Shown: piece by piece, positions 26,726-36,605 of the stretch
How positions within the stretch are numbered: position 1 is the stretch's first letter
How the letters are laid out: each line of letters begins with the position of its first letter
Origin: Rhizobium sp. NXC14
GTDB taxonomy: Bacteria; Pseudomonadota; Alphaproteobacteria; Rhizobiales; Rhizobiaceae
Reading direction: 5' to 3'
Assembly (NCBI RefSeq): GCF_002117485.1
Contig: NZ_CP021033.1
Coordinates: forward strand, 496,001-560,000
Length of the DNA: 64,000 bases
Notes under the pieces: generated by a model
The model's input: the letters and a program-made list of their open reading frames with translations, nothing else
Database searches by the model: none
What the model was told of the DNA's origin: nothing
Made by a program: the position numbers and the translations under genes

Positions 26726-26750
26726 AACCTCCGCCAGCGGCGAGAGTTCC
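26726..26750 (-). promoter_or_regulatory. EcfG (general stress sigma) promoter
   Basis: On the minus strand GGAAC (26750-26746) and GTT (26728-26726) are 17 bases apart. This matches the alphaproteobacterial EcfG consensus of GGAAC, 16-17 bases, (c)GTT. It is well placed for the 118-residue gene and its downstream partners. Confidence 0.6.
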
Positions 26751-26804
26751 GCATGCTGGCGATTGATTCGGGCGGGCGGTCGAGCCGAACCGTGCTGCCT
26801 GCAA

Positions 26805-27095
26805 TCAGTGAACGGCCATGCTCACCATGCGATAAGGGTGCACGGCCTCGAACTGCGAGATCATGGCTGTTGCCTGAAGCAACACGCGCTCGGCATTCTC
26901 GGGATCGTCGCGAGCGAGTTCGTCGGCATTGACGCGGATTGCTTCGGCCATGTTGTTGGAGAGTACGGCAAAGTGCGTATTGCCTTCGACAAGCGCCTCG
27001 CGCGCCGTATCCTCCAGCGTGCGAGCGATATCGACGAAGATCTCCTCGCGTTCCTCGATAGTGAGGTCTTTGATTATACTGGTCTTCTCTTCCAT
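26805..27095 (-). CDS. Conserved small acidic protein, unknown
   Basis: The ATG at 27095 with AGGAG about 8 bases upstream gives 96 residues; a longer frame to 27173 has no such site. The protein is acidic and almost entirely helical (IEEREEIFVDIARTLEDTAR), with no recognised domain, cysteine pair or membrane segment. It sits alone between the stress operon and the groESL operon on the opposite strand. A role linked to stress is suggested only by position. Confidence 0.65.
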   Translation of the reverse strand: MEEKTSIIKDLTIEEREEIFVDIARTLEDTAREALVEGNTHFAVLSNNMAEAIRVNADELARDDPENAERVLLQATAMISQFEAVHPYRMVSMAVH

Positions 27096-27278
27096 GTCAC
27101 TCACTCCTAAAGACGTGGGACGGTGATCGAGCTCTTCGAGCCTCGATCGCCTGAGAGCTAGGAACGCCGACATCCGGATTCAAGCCATGTACAGTTTGAA
27201 CTCGCCTTCGAGCCGAGGGGACGAGATCGTCATTATGCCGAACGCAGCAGTGGGCCTTCTGTTCCCCGGGGAGAGCTG

Positions 27279-27305
27279 CTAGCAGTCGCCGGTAGAGAGT
27301 GCTAA
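27279..27305 (+). promoter_or_regulatory. CIRCE element (HrcA operator)
   Basis: CTAGCAGTC, nine bases, then GAGTGCTAA matches the CIRCE consensus TTAGCACTC-N9-GAGTGCTAA with two mismatches in the left arm. It lies about 140 bases upstream of groES. CIRCE is bound by the HrcA repressor, which is released on heat shock. Confidence 0.88.
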
Positions 27306-27443
27306 TTTTTCTCCTGCTCCTCTTGAAATCGAAAAACGCTCGAACCAGATCATTCGCGCAAGGCGCGACTTTGCACCCGGACCTCGTCAATCCGGTTCGG
27401 CCAGAGCCGACAACGTCGTCATTGTTTGTCTATGGAGGAAGAC

Positions 27444-27758
27444 ATGTCGTTCCGACCGCTTCATGACCGCATTCTCGTCCGCCGCGTCGATTCCGAAGAA
27501 AAGACCAAGGGCGGCATCATCATTCCCGACACCGCCAAGGAAAAGCCGCAGGAAGGCGAGGTCATCGCCGTCGGCCCCGGTGCGCGCAATGATGCCGGCC
27601 AGATCCAGGCGCTCGACGTCAAGGTCGGCGATCGCATCCTGTTCGGCAAATGGTCCGGCACGGAGATCAAGATCGACGGCGAGGACCTGCTGATCATGAA
27701 GGAAAGCGACGTGATGGGTATCATCGAAGCTCAGAGCGAGCGGAAAGAGGCCGCCTGA
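27444..27758 (+). CDS. groES: Co-chaperonin GroES
   Basis: The ATG at 27444 gives 104 residues beginning [13 protein letters not shown], the universal GroES start. The mobile loop ([20 protein letters not shown], about residues 17-36) that binds GroEL is present, as is the roof region. It caps the GroEL ring in the cytoplasm. It is the first gene of a CIRCE-controlled operon. Rhizobia usually carry several groESL copies; this looks like one of the accessory ones, given its surroundings. Confidence 0.97.
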   Translation: MSFRPLHDRILVRRVDSEEKTKGGIIIPDTAKEKPQEGEVIAVGPGARNDAGQIQALDVKVGDRILFGKWSGTEIKIDGEDLLIMKESDVMGIIEAQSERKEAA

Positions 27759-27784
27759 GTCCATCAAGTCGGAAATCAATGCTG

Positions 27785-27822
27785 AAGCGCGGTGCGATCT
27801 CTGAGATTCGCTCCTCGCGCTT
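27785..27822 (+). other. Hairpin between groES and groEL
   Basis: AAGCGCG pairs with CGCGCTT around an inner imperfect stem (GCGATCT with AGATTCGC), within the unusually long groES-groEL gap of 150 bases. It could process, stabilise or attenuate the message. TTTAGATCTTAATTT follows, which is too broken for a clear terminator. Confidence 0.4.
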
Positions 27823-27896
27823 TAGATCTTAATTTCTACGCATGTCGTCCTCGCAAAACCGCTGTACACTTGGCGACATGCGCAAGCTGCCGATGA

Positions 27897-29537
<1,641 letters not shown>

Positions 29538-29549
29538 GTCAGGGTCTCA

Positions 29550-29580
29550 GGCTCGCCCGGACACGCCGGGCGGGCCTTTT
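29550..29580 (+). terminator. Terminator of groESL operon
   Basis: GGCTCGCCCGG and CCGGGCGGGCC form an 11-bp stem (one G-T pair) with a 5-base loop followed by TTTT, 12 bases after the groEL stop. Confidence 0.8.
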
Positions 29581-29594
29581 CCGAGAGAATGAAG

Positions 29595-29867
29595 ATGGTT
29601 CAAACGATCCTAAGCCGATCGCAGGTGCCGTTGGACTCCCGCGATCTCGAAACCTGCCAACGCGTCTTCGACAAGCTCAGCGCCGATTACGCAGTGGCAA
29701 GAGACAGCGACGAAGCCGAACGAATGGCGAGCATCATCATCGAGCTCTACCGACAGGGCGTGCGCGATCCCAATCATCTGCAGTCGATGGTTCAGGCGGC
29801 CCGCGGCCTGTTTGAGACAAACGGACGCCCGACCACGCCGGTGACTGCGCCGGCACGCAATCGATGA
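29595..29867 (+). CDS. Small conserved hypothetical protein
   Basis: The 90-residue product from the ATG at 29595 (GAGAG 8 bases before; another ATG two codons earlier) is helical and hydrophilic, reading for example CQRVFDKLSADYAVARDSDE and IIIELYRQGVRDPNHL. I do not assign a function. Similar small proteins of this style are frequent in rhizobia, where they accompany stress or symbiosis genes. It follows the groESL terminator closely and may have its own promoter overlapping it. Confidence 0.65.
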   Translation: MVQTILSRSQVPLDSRDLETCQRVFDKLSADYAVARDSDEAERMASIIIELYRQGVRDPNHLQSMVQAARGLFETNGRPTTPVTAPARNR

Positions 29868-29983
29868 CGAGCGCATCCCGCATCCGCTTCAGCTCATAGC
29901 CGAGATCATATCGGAAGGGCTGACGCCGAAGGCACTTCGGCGGCCGTGACGGGCCGGCAGCAATCCGAGCCGCTCCGCACGTT

Positions 29984-31114
29984 TCACGCCACAGCCGCGA
30001 TCGTGTCGCCGTCGTTCGGCAGCAGCCGTGCAACGGCGCTCAAAAGGTCGGTCTGCGATATCAGGCCGAGGATCCGGTGGTCGTCGTCGACGACGATGAC
30101 GGCATGGGTGCGCCCGTCCGTCAGAACCGGCAGCAGCGACAGGGCGAGATCCGAAGCTCTTGCCACCGCCGGCTTGGAGATCGCGTGGGCAATCGTATCG
30201 CCGCCCCCAAACAATTCGCGCAATCCGACAGTGCCGATCAGACGGCCTTCCCGATCGTTCACCGGCAGGGTGCGGATATTATGCTTCAAAAGAAGATGTC
30301 GCGCGGCGTCCGGCTCGGACGTCTCGCCGATGGCGATCACATCACGCGACATGATCTCGGCGCAGCTGATCTTGTCGTTCGATCGGATGGCCGCCTGCAG
30401 CTCGACCTGCTGCAGCAGTCTGCCGAGGTCCGCACGATCGATATCGAATGTTTCATCGAGCGCTTCGAGGGCGGCATCGACATCCTCCTCGCGAAAGCCC
30501 ACCCGCGCGGCGGATGGCGGATCGATCGTCTGGTGGGTGTTCTCCGCCGGCTTCGGCACGACATGTGGATAGTTCCGCCTTGAAAGCTTGTGGAACAGCA
30601 GCCCGAGCCCGACGAGAATGCAGGAGTTCAAAGCGACGGGCACGAAGGGAAAGAGGAACCCCCACCCGGCAACGACGGGGCCGCCGAGCACGGCGGTCAG
30701 TGCCGCAGCCCCTCCCGGCGGATGCAGGCATCGCGTGAACGACATTGCGCCGATGGCCAGCGAAACGCCGACGCCCGTCGCGATGATCGGATCACGAATG
30801 AAATATGCCGCAATAATCCCCATCAGGGCGGAAATTGTATTGCCGCCGACGATCGCCCATGGCTGCGCCAACGGGCTTGCCGGCACCGCGAAAAGCAACA
30901 CCGCCGACGCCCCCATCGGTGCGACGATCAGCGGAAGATGCGGCCCCTGACCGAACAGATAACCGCTGATGACGCCAGTGAGACCGATGCCCAGCAAGGC
31001 CCCGAAACAGGCGATCAATCGTTCTCTTAGCGTCGCGCCGGCCAGAATGGGCGAAAACAATCGAAAGCGGCGAAAACGGCTCGGCCCTACCTTCGGTGAA
31101 ACGGGAAATTGCAT
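29984..31114 (-). CDS. HPP family membrane protein with CBS pair
   Basis: The first half of this 376-residue protein is an HPP domain with four or five membrane helices and the defining motif CLHPPGGAAAL (about residues 128-138). The second half holds two CBS domains (about 240-300 and 315-370) with ICAEIMSRDVIAIG-like starts and an HAVIVVDDDHRILG strand. HPP proteins have been linked to nitrite transport in chloroplasts and cyanobacteria; CBS pairs sense adenosine nucleotides. Together they suggest an energy- or nucleotide-gated transporter in the inner membrane. A LysR gene lies 56 bases upstream on the same strand. Confidence 0.9.
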   Translation of the reverse strand: MQFPVSPKVGPSRFRRFRLFSPILAGATLRERLIACFGALLGIGLTGVISGYLFGQGPHLPLIVAPMGASAVLLFAVPASPLAQPWAIVGGNTISALMGIIAAYFIRDPIIATGVGVSLAIGAMSFTRCLHPPGGAAALTAVLGGPVVAGWGFLFPFVPVALNSCILVGLGLLFHKLSRRNYPHVVPKPAENTHQTIDPPSAARVGFREEDVDAALEALDETFDIDRADLGRLLQQVELQAAIRSNDKISCAEIMSRDVIAIGETSEPDAARHLLLKHNIRTLPVNDREGRLIGTVGLRELFGGGDTIAHAISKPAVARASDLALSLLPVLTDGRTHAVIVVDDDHRILGLISQTDLLSAVARLLPNDGDTIAAVA

Positions 31115-31170
31115 GCGAAGACCAATTGGGAGCGAGGGATTATCTGGAGGTGGAGGACGAGACGCCGGAG

Positions 31171-32076
31171 CTAGTTTGCCGCTAGCCTGACATCTCTGCC
31201 TTTGGTTGCGCCAAGCACTTCATGAAAGGCACTGAAGGCGCTAGGGCAATCGTCTTTGCGGTAAACCAGCAGGGTCTCGACCGGCCCGAGCTGATGGGTT
31301 TGAACGGCAGTCGGCCAGTGCATGAGATCGAGAACGGACCTTGGCATCACACCCGCGGCATTGCCGGTCGCAACACTCGCCAGGATCGCATGATAGGAAC
31401 CGTGCTCGATCGTCGGCAGGCCGCTCGATTTGCGCGCCCAATCTTCGGCAATCCGGCGATAGGTGCAGCCGGGTTCCAAAGCCGCGATCGACCCGACACG
31501 CAGGTCGGCCGCGGATTTGATGGCGGGATGCCCGGATGGCAGCACGATCAATAGATCTTCGATGAAGACCGTCTCCATCTCCAGCGCTTCGAGTTCGGCA
31601 TCGAAATCCAGATCCTCCTCCCGCATCGCCTTCGGTGGGCGGGCAATAAGCGCGCAATCCAGCGCATCGGCCAGAACATCGCGGGCGAGATCGCGAGACG
31701 CGCCCATCGTCAGATGCAGCGACACGTCGGGCCACATCTGGTTGAATTGCGTCAACGCCGCCGGCAGCCGGCTTGCCGCCGTGCTCTCCATCGTGCCAAC
31801 CCGCAATGTTCCCGATGGGGCAAGAGGCCGCATGGCCTGGCGCGCTTCGAGCGACAGCGCCATCAGGCGATTCGCATAGGCGAGAAAGGTTTCGCCCTCC
31901 CGCGTCAGCGTCATCTTCTTCCCGTCACGGCTGAACAGGCAAGCGCCAAGGTCCTCCTCCAATTGCTGGATGCGCGTCGTCACATTCGACGGCACCCGCC
32001 CGACGGCCTTTGCAGCCTTCGTAACGCTGCGATCGCTGGCAACGGCGAGGAATATCTCGATTGACGAAAGGTCCAA
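31171..32076 (-). CDS. LysR family transcriptional regulator
   Basis: The 301-residue protein has the LysR helix-turn-helix at the N-terminus (IEIFLAVASDRSVTKAAKAV then SNVTTRIQQLEEDLG) and the substrate-binding domain from about residue 88 (GTLRVGTMESTAASRLPAAL). The start MDLSSIEIF is standard. The gene most similar in arrangement to a target is the HPP-CBS gene 56 bases downstream on the same strand, rather than a divergent gene. The inducer is unknown. Confidence 0.93.
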   Translation of the reverse strand: MDLSSIEIFLAVASDRSVTKAAKAVGRVPSNVTTRIQQLEEDLGACLFSRDGKKMTLTREGETFLAYANRLMALSLEARQAMRPLAPSGTLRVGTMESTAASRLPAALTQFNQMWPDVSLHLTMGASRDLARDVLADALDCALIARPPKAMREEDLDFDAELEALEMETVFIEDLLIVLPSGHPAIKSAADLRVGSIAALEPGCTYRRIAEDWARKSSGLPTIEHGSYHAILASVATGNAAGVMPRSVLDLMHWPTAVQTHQLGPVETLLVYRKDDCPSAFSAFHEVLGATKGRDVRLAAN

Positions 32077-32370
32077 TAAAAATCTCTTTTCCGGAATTAA
32101 AGCGAGTCATCGTTCTCTATATAAAAATCATCACCCGAGCTCAAGCGGGTTTAGACACAGGCGCAAAAACCGGAATCGCTCCCGGGCGCGACCTTCTCAT
32201 GATGTCCGCGCCATCGGCAGGCCGGACAGCCAAGTGATTGCCGAAAAAAAGACCGAGACGCCACCGAAATAGCCACGCAAACCCTGGATCGTCCCCGCTA
32301 CAGGACATTTTGCGGCTGGCATGGAGATTGCGTCTCTATGCAGATCTGTAGAACGACCGGCGCCGACCAT
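32077..32370. other. Intergenic stretch, no gene seen
   Basis: Between the LysR start and the small membrane-protein gene only weak short frames occur. TTCTCTATATAAAAATC at 32111 is AT-rich and may be promoter sequence. No repeat or operator was found. Confidence 0.35.
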
Positions 32371-32682
32371 ATGCTGCACCTTGTTTTGACCTGCCTTCTT
32401 CTAAGCGTCGCTTCAGGCCTGAGCATGCGGCGTTTTCTTCTGCCGTATTTTCCCGGCGGCGACCTCGCTGAAAAATCCGCTCCCGTCACGATCGTCGCAA
32501 GCGCGGTCTTTCTGGCGGCAGTCGCCTTTACCATCTCCGACCAAAATCTCTGGGCCAAATCCGTCGTGCTGATGCTCTGCCTTTTGCTGGCGGCAATGTT
32601 CGACGACGCCCGCCCGAGTCTGACCATTGCGCTTTCTGCCATTAGCCTGGCGGCCTACCTCGGGCTGCGCTCGATCGGCTGA
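32371..32682 (+). CDS. Small membrane protein, unknown
   Basis: Starting at ATG 32371 the 103-residue product has three probable membrane helices (LHLVLTCLLLSVASGL; VTIVASAVFLAAVAFTI; SVVLMLCLLLAAMF) and a fourth weaker one at the C-terminus (LSAISLAAYLGL). No family is recognised. An ATG at 32338 in the same frame gives a longer but less hydrophobic N-terminus. Topology supports a real inner-membrane protein; function is not inferable. Confidence 0.55.
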   Translation: MLHLVLTCLLLSVASGLSMRRFLLPYFPGGDLAEKSAPVTIVASAVFLAAVAFTISDQNLWAKSVVLMLCLLLAAMFDDARPSLTIALSAISLAAYLGLRSIG

Positions 32683-32852
32683 GCATCTGCTTGGCATCCT
32701 GTCCTGCCGATCGATGACACGGTGTTCTGGCTCGAGACCGTATACCGGCGGGAAACGGCGCAAGGCCTTTGGCAATATCGTTCCTTCCGACCCGACGCGA
32801 AAGTATCTAGGCTTCGGCCGCCATGCCCATTTCTCCCGGCGCCTAATTTCCG

Positions 32853-33755
32853 TCAGCCGAGCGCCTGGCTGACCAGCGCATAGGTTTTCGGCCGATGCCC
32901 CACATGACCTGCCGGAATTGGAAGCCAAGGGTCGCCCAGCGACATGGTTGTCACGAAGTCAAAGACAGCAAGGCCACAGCGGGAGAGAAAATCGGCAAAT
33001 ATTCCGGCTTTCTCGCGCGTATCGAGGCGCAGGAATGACCCCGCATGTTCGAGCGCATGCGGATGAACGACGGCAATTGCGTCTGCGTCACTGACCGCCA
33101 CCACCGGGCCGACGACATGGCCGCGCCCGAACCTTCGGCAAAGCGAGAAGGCCTCGACCTGGCCGGCGCGAACCAATACGACGCCCTTGGAATGTGCCAT
33201 GAGCCGTGTCAGAAGCAGCGTGCGGTCCGTGCCGAAGGCAACGCGATCCAGTTCCGCGATCGCCTCCAGATCTTCAGCTTCTACGGGCCGTATCGCGGCA
33301 CCGGCCGGCAGTTCCAAATTCTGCGGCACTGTCGCTTCGCCCTGGCATTGAAACACGGGCGCCTCACCGACAAAATCCAAGGCCAGATAAAGGCGTCGCG
33401 CCGCCCGCGTCGCGTTCAGCCCAAGATTTCTTCCCGCAACCTGGTCGAGCGCATGGCCCATCAGCCACTGCCCGGCGCCATTGGCCTGCAGGCGCGGCGA
33501 GGTGATCACCATACCGATCGTGGCGAACCGGCCATCATAGGGAAACCACATCGCAGAGCCCAGGATGCGACCGATTTCATCGATGGCCGCAATACCTTGC
33601 CCGAATTCGCGCAGGAATTGCCAGTCTTCACGGCGGTGTGGCCAGGCGACGGACATGGAAAGCGCATGCAGTTTGTCGAGATCGACGCTGTCGATCCCGG
33701 TTATGCGCGTCTCGAAACTATCGACCAACCTGGATTCGGATGTCAGTGCACTCAC
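32853..33755 (-). CDS. Double GNAT-domain acetyltransferase, paralogue 1
   Basis: The GTG at 33755, shortly after GGAGGGCGGGAG, gives 300 residues; the longer frame has implausible N-terminal sequence. Two GNAT folds lie in tandem: one with WPHRREDWQF near the start and GMVITSPRLQANGAGQWLMG as the acetyl-CoA loop, and one from about 145 (AIRPVEAEDLEAIAELDRVA). The C-terminus ends ALVSQALG. A paralogue at 49378-50214 shares these landmarks. The acetyl acceptor is unknown; it diverges from an M20 deacylase gene, so an N-acyl amino compound is plausible. Confidence 0.85.
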   Translation of the reverse strand: MSALTSESRLVDSFETRITGIDSVDLDKLHALSMSVAWPHRREDWQFLREFGQGIAAIDEIGRILGSAMWFPYDGRFATIGMVITSPRLQANGAGQWLMGHALDQVAGRNLGLNATRAARRLYLALDFVGEAPVFQCQGEATVPQNLELPAGAAIRPVEAEDLEAIAELDRVAFGTDRTLLLTRLMAHSKGVVLVRAGQVEAFSLCRRFGRGHVVGPVVAVSDADAIAVVHPHALEHAGSFLRLDTREKAGIFADFLSRCGLAVFDFVTTMSLGDPWLPIPAGHVGHRPKTYALVSQALG

Positions 33756-34018
33756 TCCCGCCCTCCTGCGGTGTTGTCCGGCCACCCCATAGGGAAAGCT
33801 GCGCCCGGAAGTTCCTTCGTCGAGATTAGGACGGATCGCGCGATACAATTCACTGGCGAAGCCCGTGCAAACACAACAATCGTCCAAATCCGGTGCAGTT
33901 TCGGCAAATAAAGCCTGGCCGGGTCCCTACAGTCATTGACCAGACCCCGACCGCCGGCTGCGCCGTTGCCCGCGAGTGGGCCGGTGCAATTTCTATATCC
34001 CGCGAGGCGAGGACGCTC

Positions 34019-35143
34019 ATGCAGGCAGTTGAAATCCTCGAAAGGTTGGTCGGCTTTCCCTCGGTCGTCGGCACGCCGAACGGCGAGATCGTTGGGTGGA
34101 TCAGGCATTACCTGCAAAGCCACGGTATTGTCGCCACGGAGATTGCCGGTCCCGAGGGCGACCGGTCGGACCTCTTCGTAACGATCGGCCCAAGGGAGAC
34201 GCCGGGCTACATCCTCTCCGGCCATATGGACGTCGTTCCCGCCGTGGAAGGCGGGTGGAGCAGCGATCCGTTCCGTCTCCGCGCCGAAGCGGACCGCCTC
34301 TACGGTCGCGGAACCACCGACATGAAGGGCTTTCTCGCCGTCGTGCTTGCCGCCGTCCCCGCACTCGCGGCGGCGCGCCTCCGCCGGCCCATCCACCTCG
34401 CTTTTTCCTACGATGAGGAGGCAGGCTGCCGCGGCGTTCCGCACATGATCGCGCGCCTGCCTGAGCTCTGTGCACATCCGCTCGGCGCGATCATTGGCGA
34501 ACCGAGCGGCATGCGGGCGATCCGCGCACACAAGGGCAAGGCCGCCGCTCGGCTGACTGTCAGGGGCCGCTCCGGCCACTCCTCCCGCCCGGACCAGGGA
34601 CTAAATGCCATTCACGCCATGACCGAGGTCTTGGCTTGCGCCAGCGCCGTAGCCGAGCGGCTGACGCAGGGTCCGTTCGATCCTGTGTTCGAACCGCCCT
34701 ATTCCTCGCTTCAGGTCGGCACATTGAAGGGCGGCCAGGCGGTCAACATCATTCCCGATAGCTGCGAAGCCGAGTTCGAGGCCAGGGCTATTTCTGGAAT
34801 CGACCCGGCCACGCTGCTGGCGCCGCTGCGAGCAACGGCCGACGCGCTGACGCAACGCGGCTTTCAGTCGGAATGGCGCGAACTCAGCGCCTATCCGGCG
34901 CTGTCGCTTGCAGCCGATGCGCCGCTTGCTCACTTGCTTGGCGAACTCACAGGTATCGAGCCGCTCGCCGCCGTCAGCTACGGCACCGAAGCCGGCCTTT
35001 TCCAGCGCGCCGGCATGGATGCGATCATCTGCGGCCCGGGCGATATCGCCCGTGCTCACCGACCGGACGAATTCATCCTAGCGAGCGAGCTCCTGGCCTG
35101 CCAGGGCATGATCGAGGCACTCGCCCGACGTTGCACCGCCTGA
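34019..35143 (+). CDS. M20 family deacylase, ArgE-like
   Basis: The ATG at 34019 (GCGAGG 6 bases upstream) gives 374 residues starting [19 protein letters not shown]20 metal ligands are visible: His69/Asp71 (SGHMDVVP), Asp101 (GRGTTDMKG), Glu133-Glu134 (SYDEEAG), and a final His in ARAHRPDEF. The fit is to acetylornithine deacetylase-like enzymes that release an acid from an N-acylated amino acid in the cytoplasm. It begins a run of plus-strand catabolic genes, with a hydroxyacid dehydrogenase 23 bases downstream. Its real substrate here is probably not N-acetylornithine, since no other arginine genes are present. Confidence 0.9.
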   Translation: MQAVEILERLVGFPSVVGTPNGEIVGWIRHYLQSHGIVATEIAGPEGDRSDLFVTIGPRETPGYILSGHMDVVPAVEGGWSSDPFRLRAEADRLYGRGTTDMKGFLAVVLAAVPALAAARLRRPIHLAFSYDEEAGCRGVPHMIARLPELCAHPLGAIIGEPSGMRAIRAHKGKAAARLTVRGRSGHSSRPDQGLNAIHAMTEVLACASAVAERLTQGPFDPVFEPPYSSLQVGTLKGGQAVNIIPDSCEAEFEARAISGIDPATLLAPLRATADALTQRGFQSEWRELSAYPALSLAADAPLAHLLGELTGIEPLAAVSYGTEAGLFQRAGMDAIICGPGDIARAHRPDEFILASELLACQGMIEALARRCTA

Positions 35144-35166
35144 CGTCAGATCAAGGAGCCGTTGCG

Positions 35167-36090
35167 ATGACCTTTCTCTTCAATTCCGATGCGAAGCGCG
35201 GCGCGATATTCGCCGACGCCTTCGCGCGCGAGCTGCCCGACATGGCCTTCGCCATGGATCCGGCTTCGGTCGAACCGGAGGCTGTGCGCTACCTGATCAC
35301 CTGGACCGTGCCGGATGATCTCGCCCGTTACCGCAACCTCGAAATCCTGTTTTCGATCGGCGCCGGCATTGACCAGTTCCGCATCGACGCCGTGCCTGCT
35401 CGGGTCAAAGTGGTGCGCATGGTCGAGGACGGCATCGTCAGAATGATGCAGGAATATGTGACGCTCGCCGTCCTCGCGCTCCATCGCGATCTGCCGGCCT
35501 ATCTCGACCAGCAGCGCCGCGGGATCTGGCAACCGATCGCAGCCGTTCAGGCGGCGGAACGCCGCATCGGCGTGCTCGGGCTCGGCATGCTTGGAAGCGC
35601 GGTGCTTGAGAGTTTGCGCCCCTTCGGCTTTCCGCTGTCCGGCTGGAGCCGCACTCCCCGCGAGATCGACAGCGTTCGATGCCTCAGTGGCGGCGAGGGA
35701 CTGGAGACCCTGCTTGCTACCACCGACATTCTCGTCTGCATGCTGCCGCTGACCGGGGAGACGCGCGGCTTGCTGGATGCCGAGCTTTTCGCCAGGCTTC
35801 CGATCGGGGCCGCACTCGTTCATGTCGGTCGCGGCGCCCAGCTCGATCACCAGGCGCTCGTCGCAGCCCTTGACGCCGGACATCTCTCCGGCGCCGTCGT
35901 CGATGTTACCGATCCGGAGCCGCTGCCATCCGGCCACGCCTTCTGGAGCCATCCCAAGATTTTACTGACGCCGCATATTGCCAGCGTCACCCAAGCCGAA
36001 ACCGCTGCGGCCGCCGTGATCGGCAACATCAAACGGCACCGGGCGGGCCTCGACCCGATCGGGCTGATCGATCGCAGCCGCGGCTACTGA
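35167..36090 (+). CDS. D-2-hydroxyacid dehydrogenase (glyoxylate/hydroxypyruvate reductase type)
   Basis: The 307-residue protein has the NAD(P) Rossmann motif [15 protein letters not shown] (about residues 138-152), and the catalytic Arg-Glu-His set in [18 protein letters not shown] and [10 protein letters not shown]. It resembles GhrA-type reductases that convert glyoxylate and hydroxypyruvate, or other short 2-oxo acids, to D-2-hydroxyacids in the cytoplasm. The ATG at 35167 comes after AAGGAG. It follows the M20 deacylase gene in the same probable operon. Confidence 0.92.
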   Translation: MTFLFNSDAKRGAIFADAFARELPDMAFAMDPASVEPEAVRYLITWTVPDDLARYRNLEILFSIGAGIDQFRIDAVPARVKVVRMVEDGIVRMMQEYVTLAVLALHRDLPAYLDQQRRGIWQPIAAVQAAERRIGVLGLGMLGSAVLESLRPFGFPLSGWSRTPREIDSVRCLSGGEGLETLLATTDILVCMLPLTGETRGLLDAELFARLPIGAALVHVGRGAQLDHQALVAALDAGHLSGAVVDVTDPEPLPSGHAFWSHPKILLTPHIASVTQAETAAAAVIGNIKRHRAGLDPIGLIDRSRGY

Positions 36091-36127
36091 TCATCTCACC
36101 AACCATCCACACCTCGAAAGGAAAGTC

Positions 36128-36481
36128 ATGTCCCTGCTTAAGACAATCGACACCAACCCGTCCCATGCGCCGCGTGAGTCCGGTCCCCTACCCGAGCGTC
36201 TGATCGCGGGCAACCCCACCTTCAAGACCTGGGCGCAGGATGTTGCTCGCGCAGACACCGTTCATACCGGCGTATGGGAGGCAACGCCCGGCGAGACCCG
36301 TTCGATCAAGGGCGAGACCTTCGAGTTCTGCCATATCCTTTCCGGCCTGGTCGAACTCACGCCGGAAGGCGGAGAACCGGTGGTCTATAAGGCTGGCGAC
36401 AGTTTTGTCATGAAGCCGGGTTTCGTCGGCGTCTGGAAGACGCTCGAGACGGTGCGCAAGATCTACGTGACCGTGACGTGA
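36128..36481 (+). CDS. Cupin domain protein (DUF861 type)
   Basis: This 117-residue protein is one small cupin barrel of the EutQ/DUF861 kind: TVHTGVWEATPGETRSIKGE, FCHILSGLVELTPEGGEP and GDSFVMKPGFVGVWKTLE are the typical strands. Usual metal-binding histidines are reduced (CHILSG only), so it may be a binding or non-metal protein. DUF861 cupins are regularly found beside amine and polyamine oxidation genes (PuuB/PuuC neighbourhoods), which fits here. A 124-base gap separates it from the aldehyde dehydrogenase; a degraded copy of that gap exists at 58.5 kb. Confidence 0.88.
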   Translation: MSLLKTIDTNPSHAPRESGPLPERLIAGNPTFKTWAQDVARADTVHTGVWEATPGETRSIKGETFEFCHILSGLVELTPEGGEPVVYKAGDSFVMKPGFVGVWKTLETVRKIYVTVT

Positions 36482-36605
36482 CGCCGTAGAATTGACTGAT
36501 GGCGGCGGCGAAAACGCAATTTTTCGCCGCCCCGGCACCGCCGGTCGATGCATGCTGCTCGCTTTCCCCAGCTAGGCTTACCTCAGCTCATGCCGAGGAT
36601 ACGCA

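Noticed and set aside
27841..27881. CATGTCG and CGACATG inverted pair upstream of groEL
   Set aside because: Only 7 bp with a 27-base separation; expected by chance in this composition.
32197..32379. 60-codon minus-strand frame
   Set aside because: No ribosome binding site and it overlaps the start of a better-supported membrane-protein gene.
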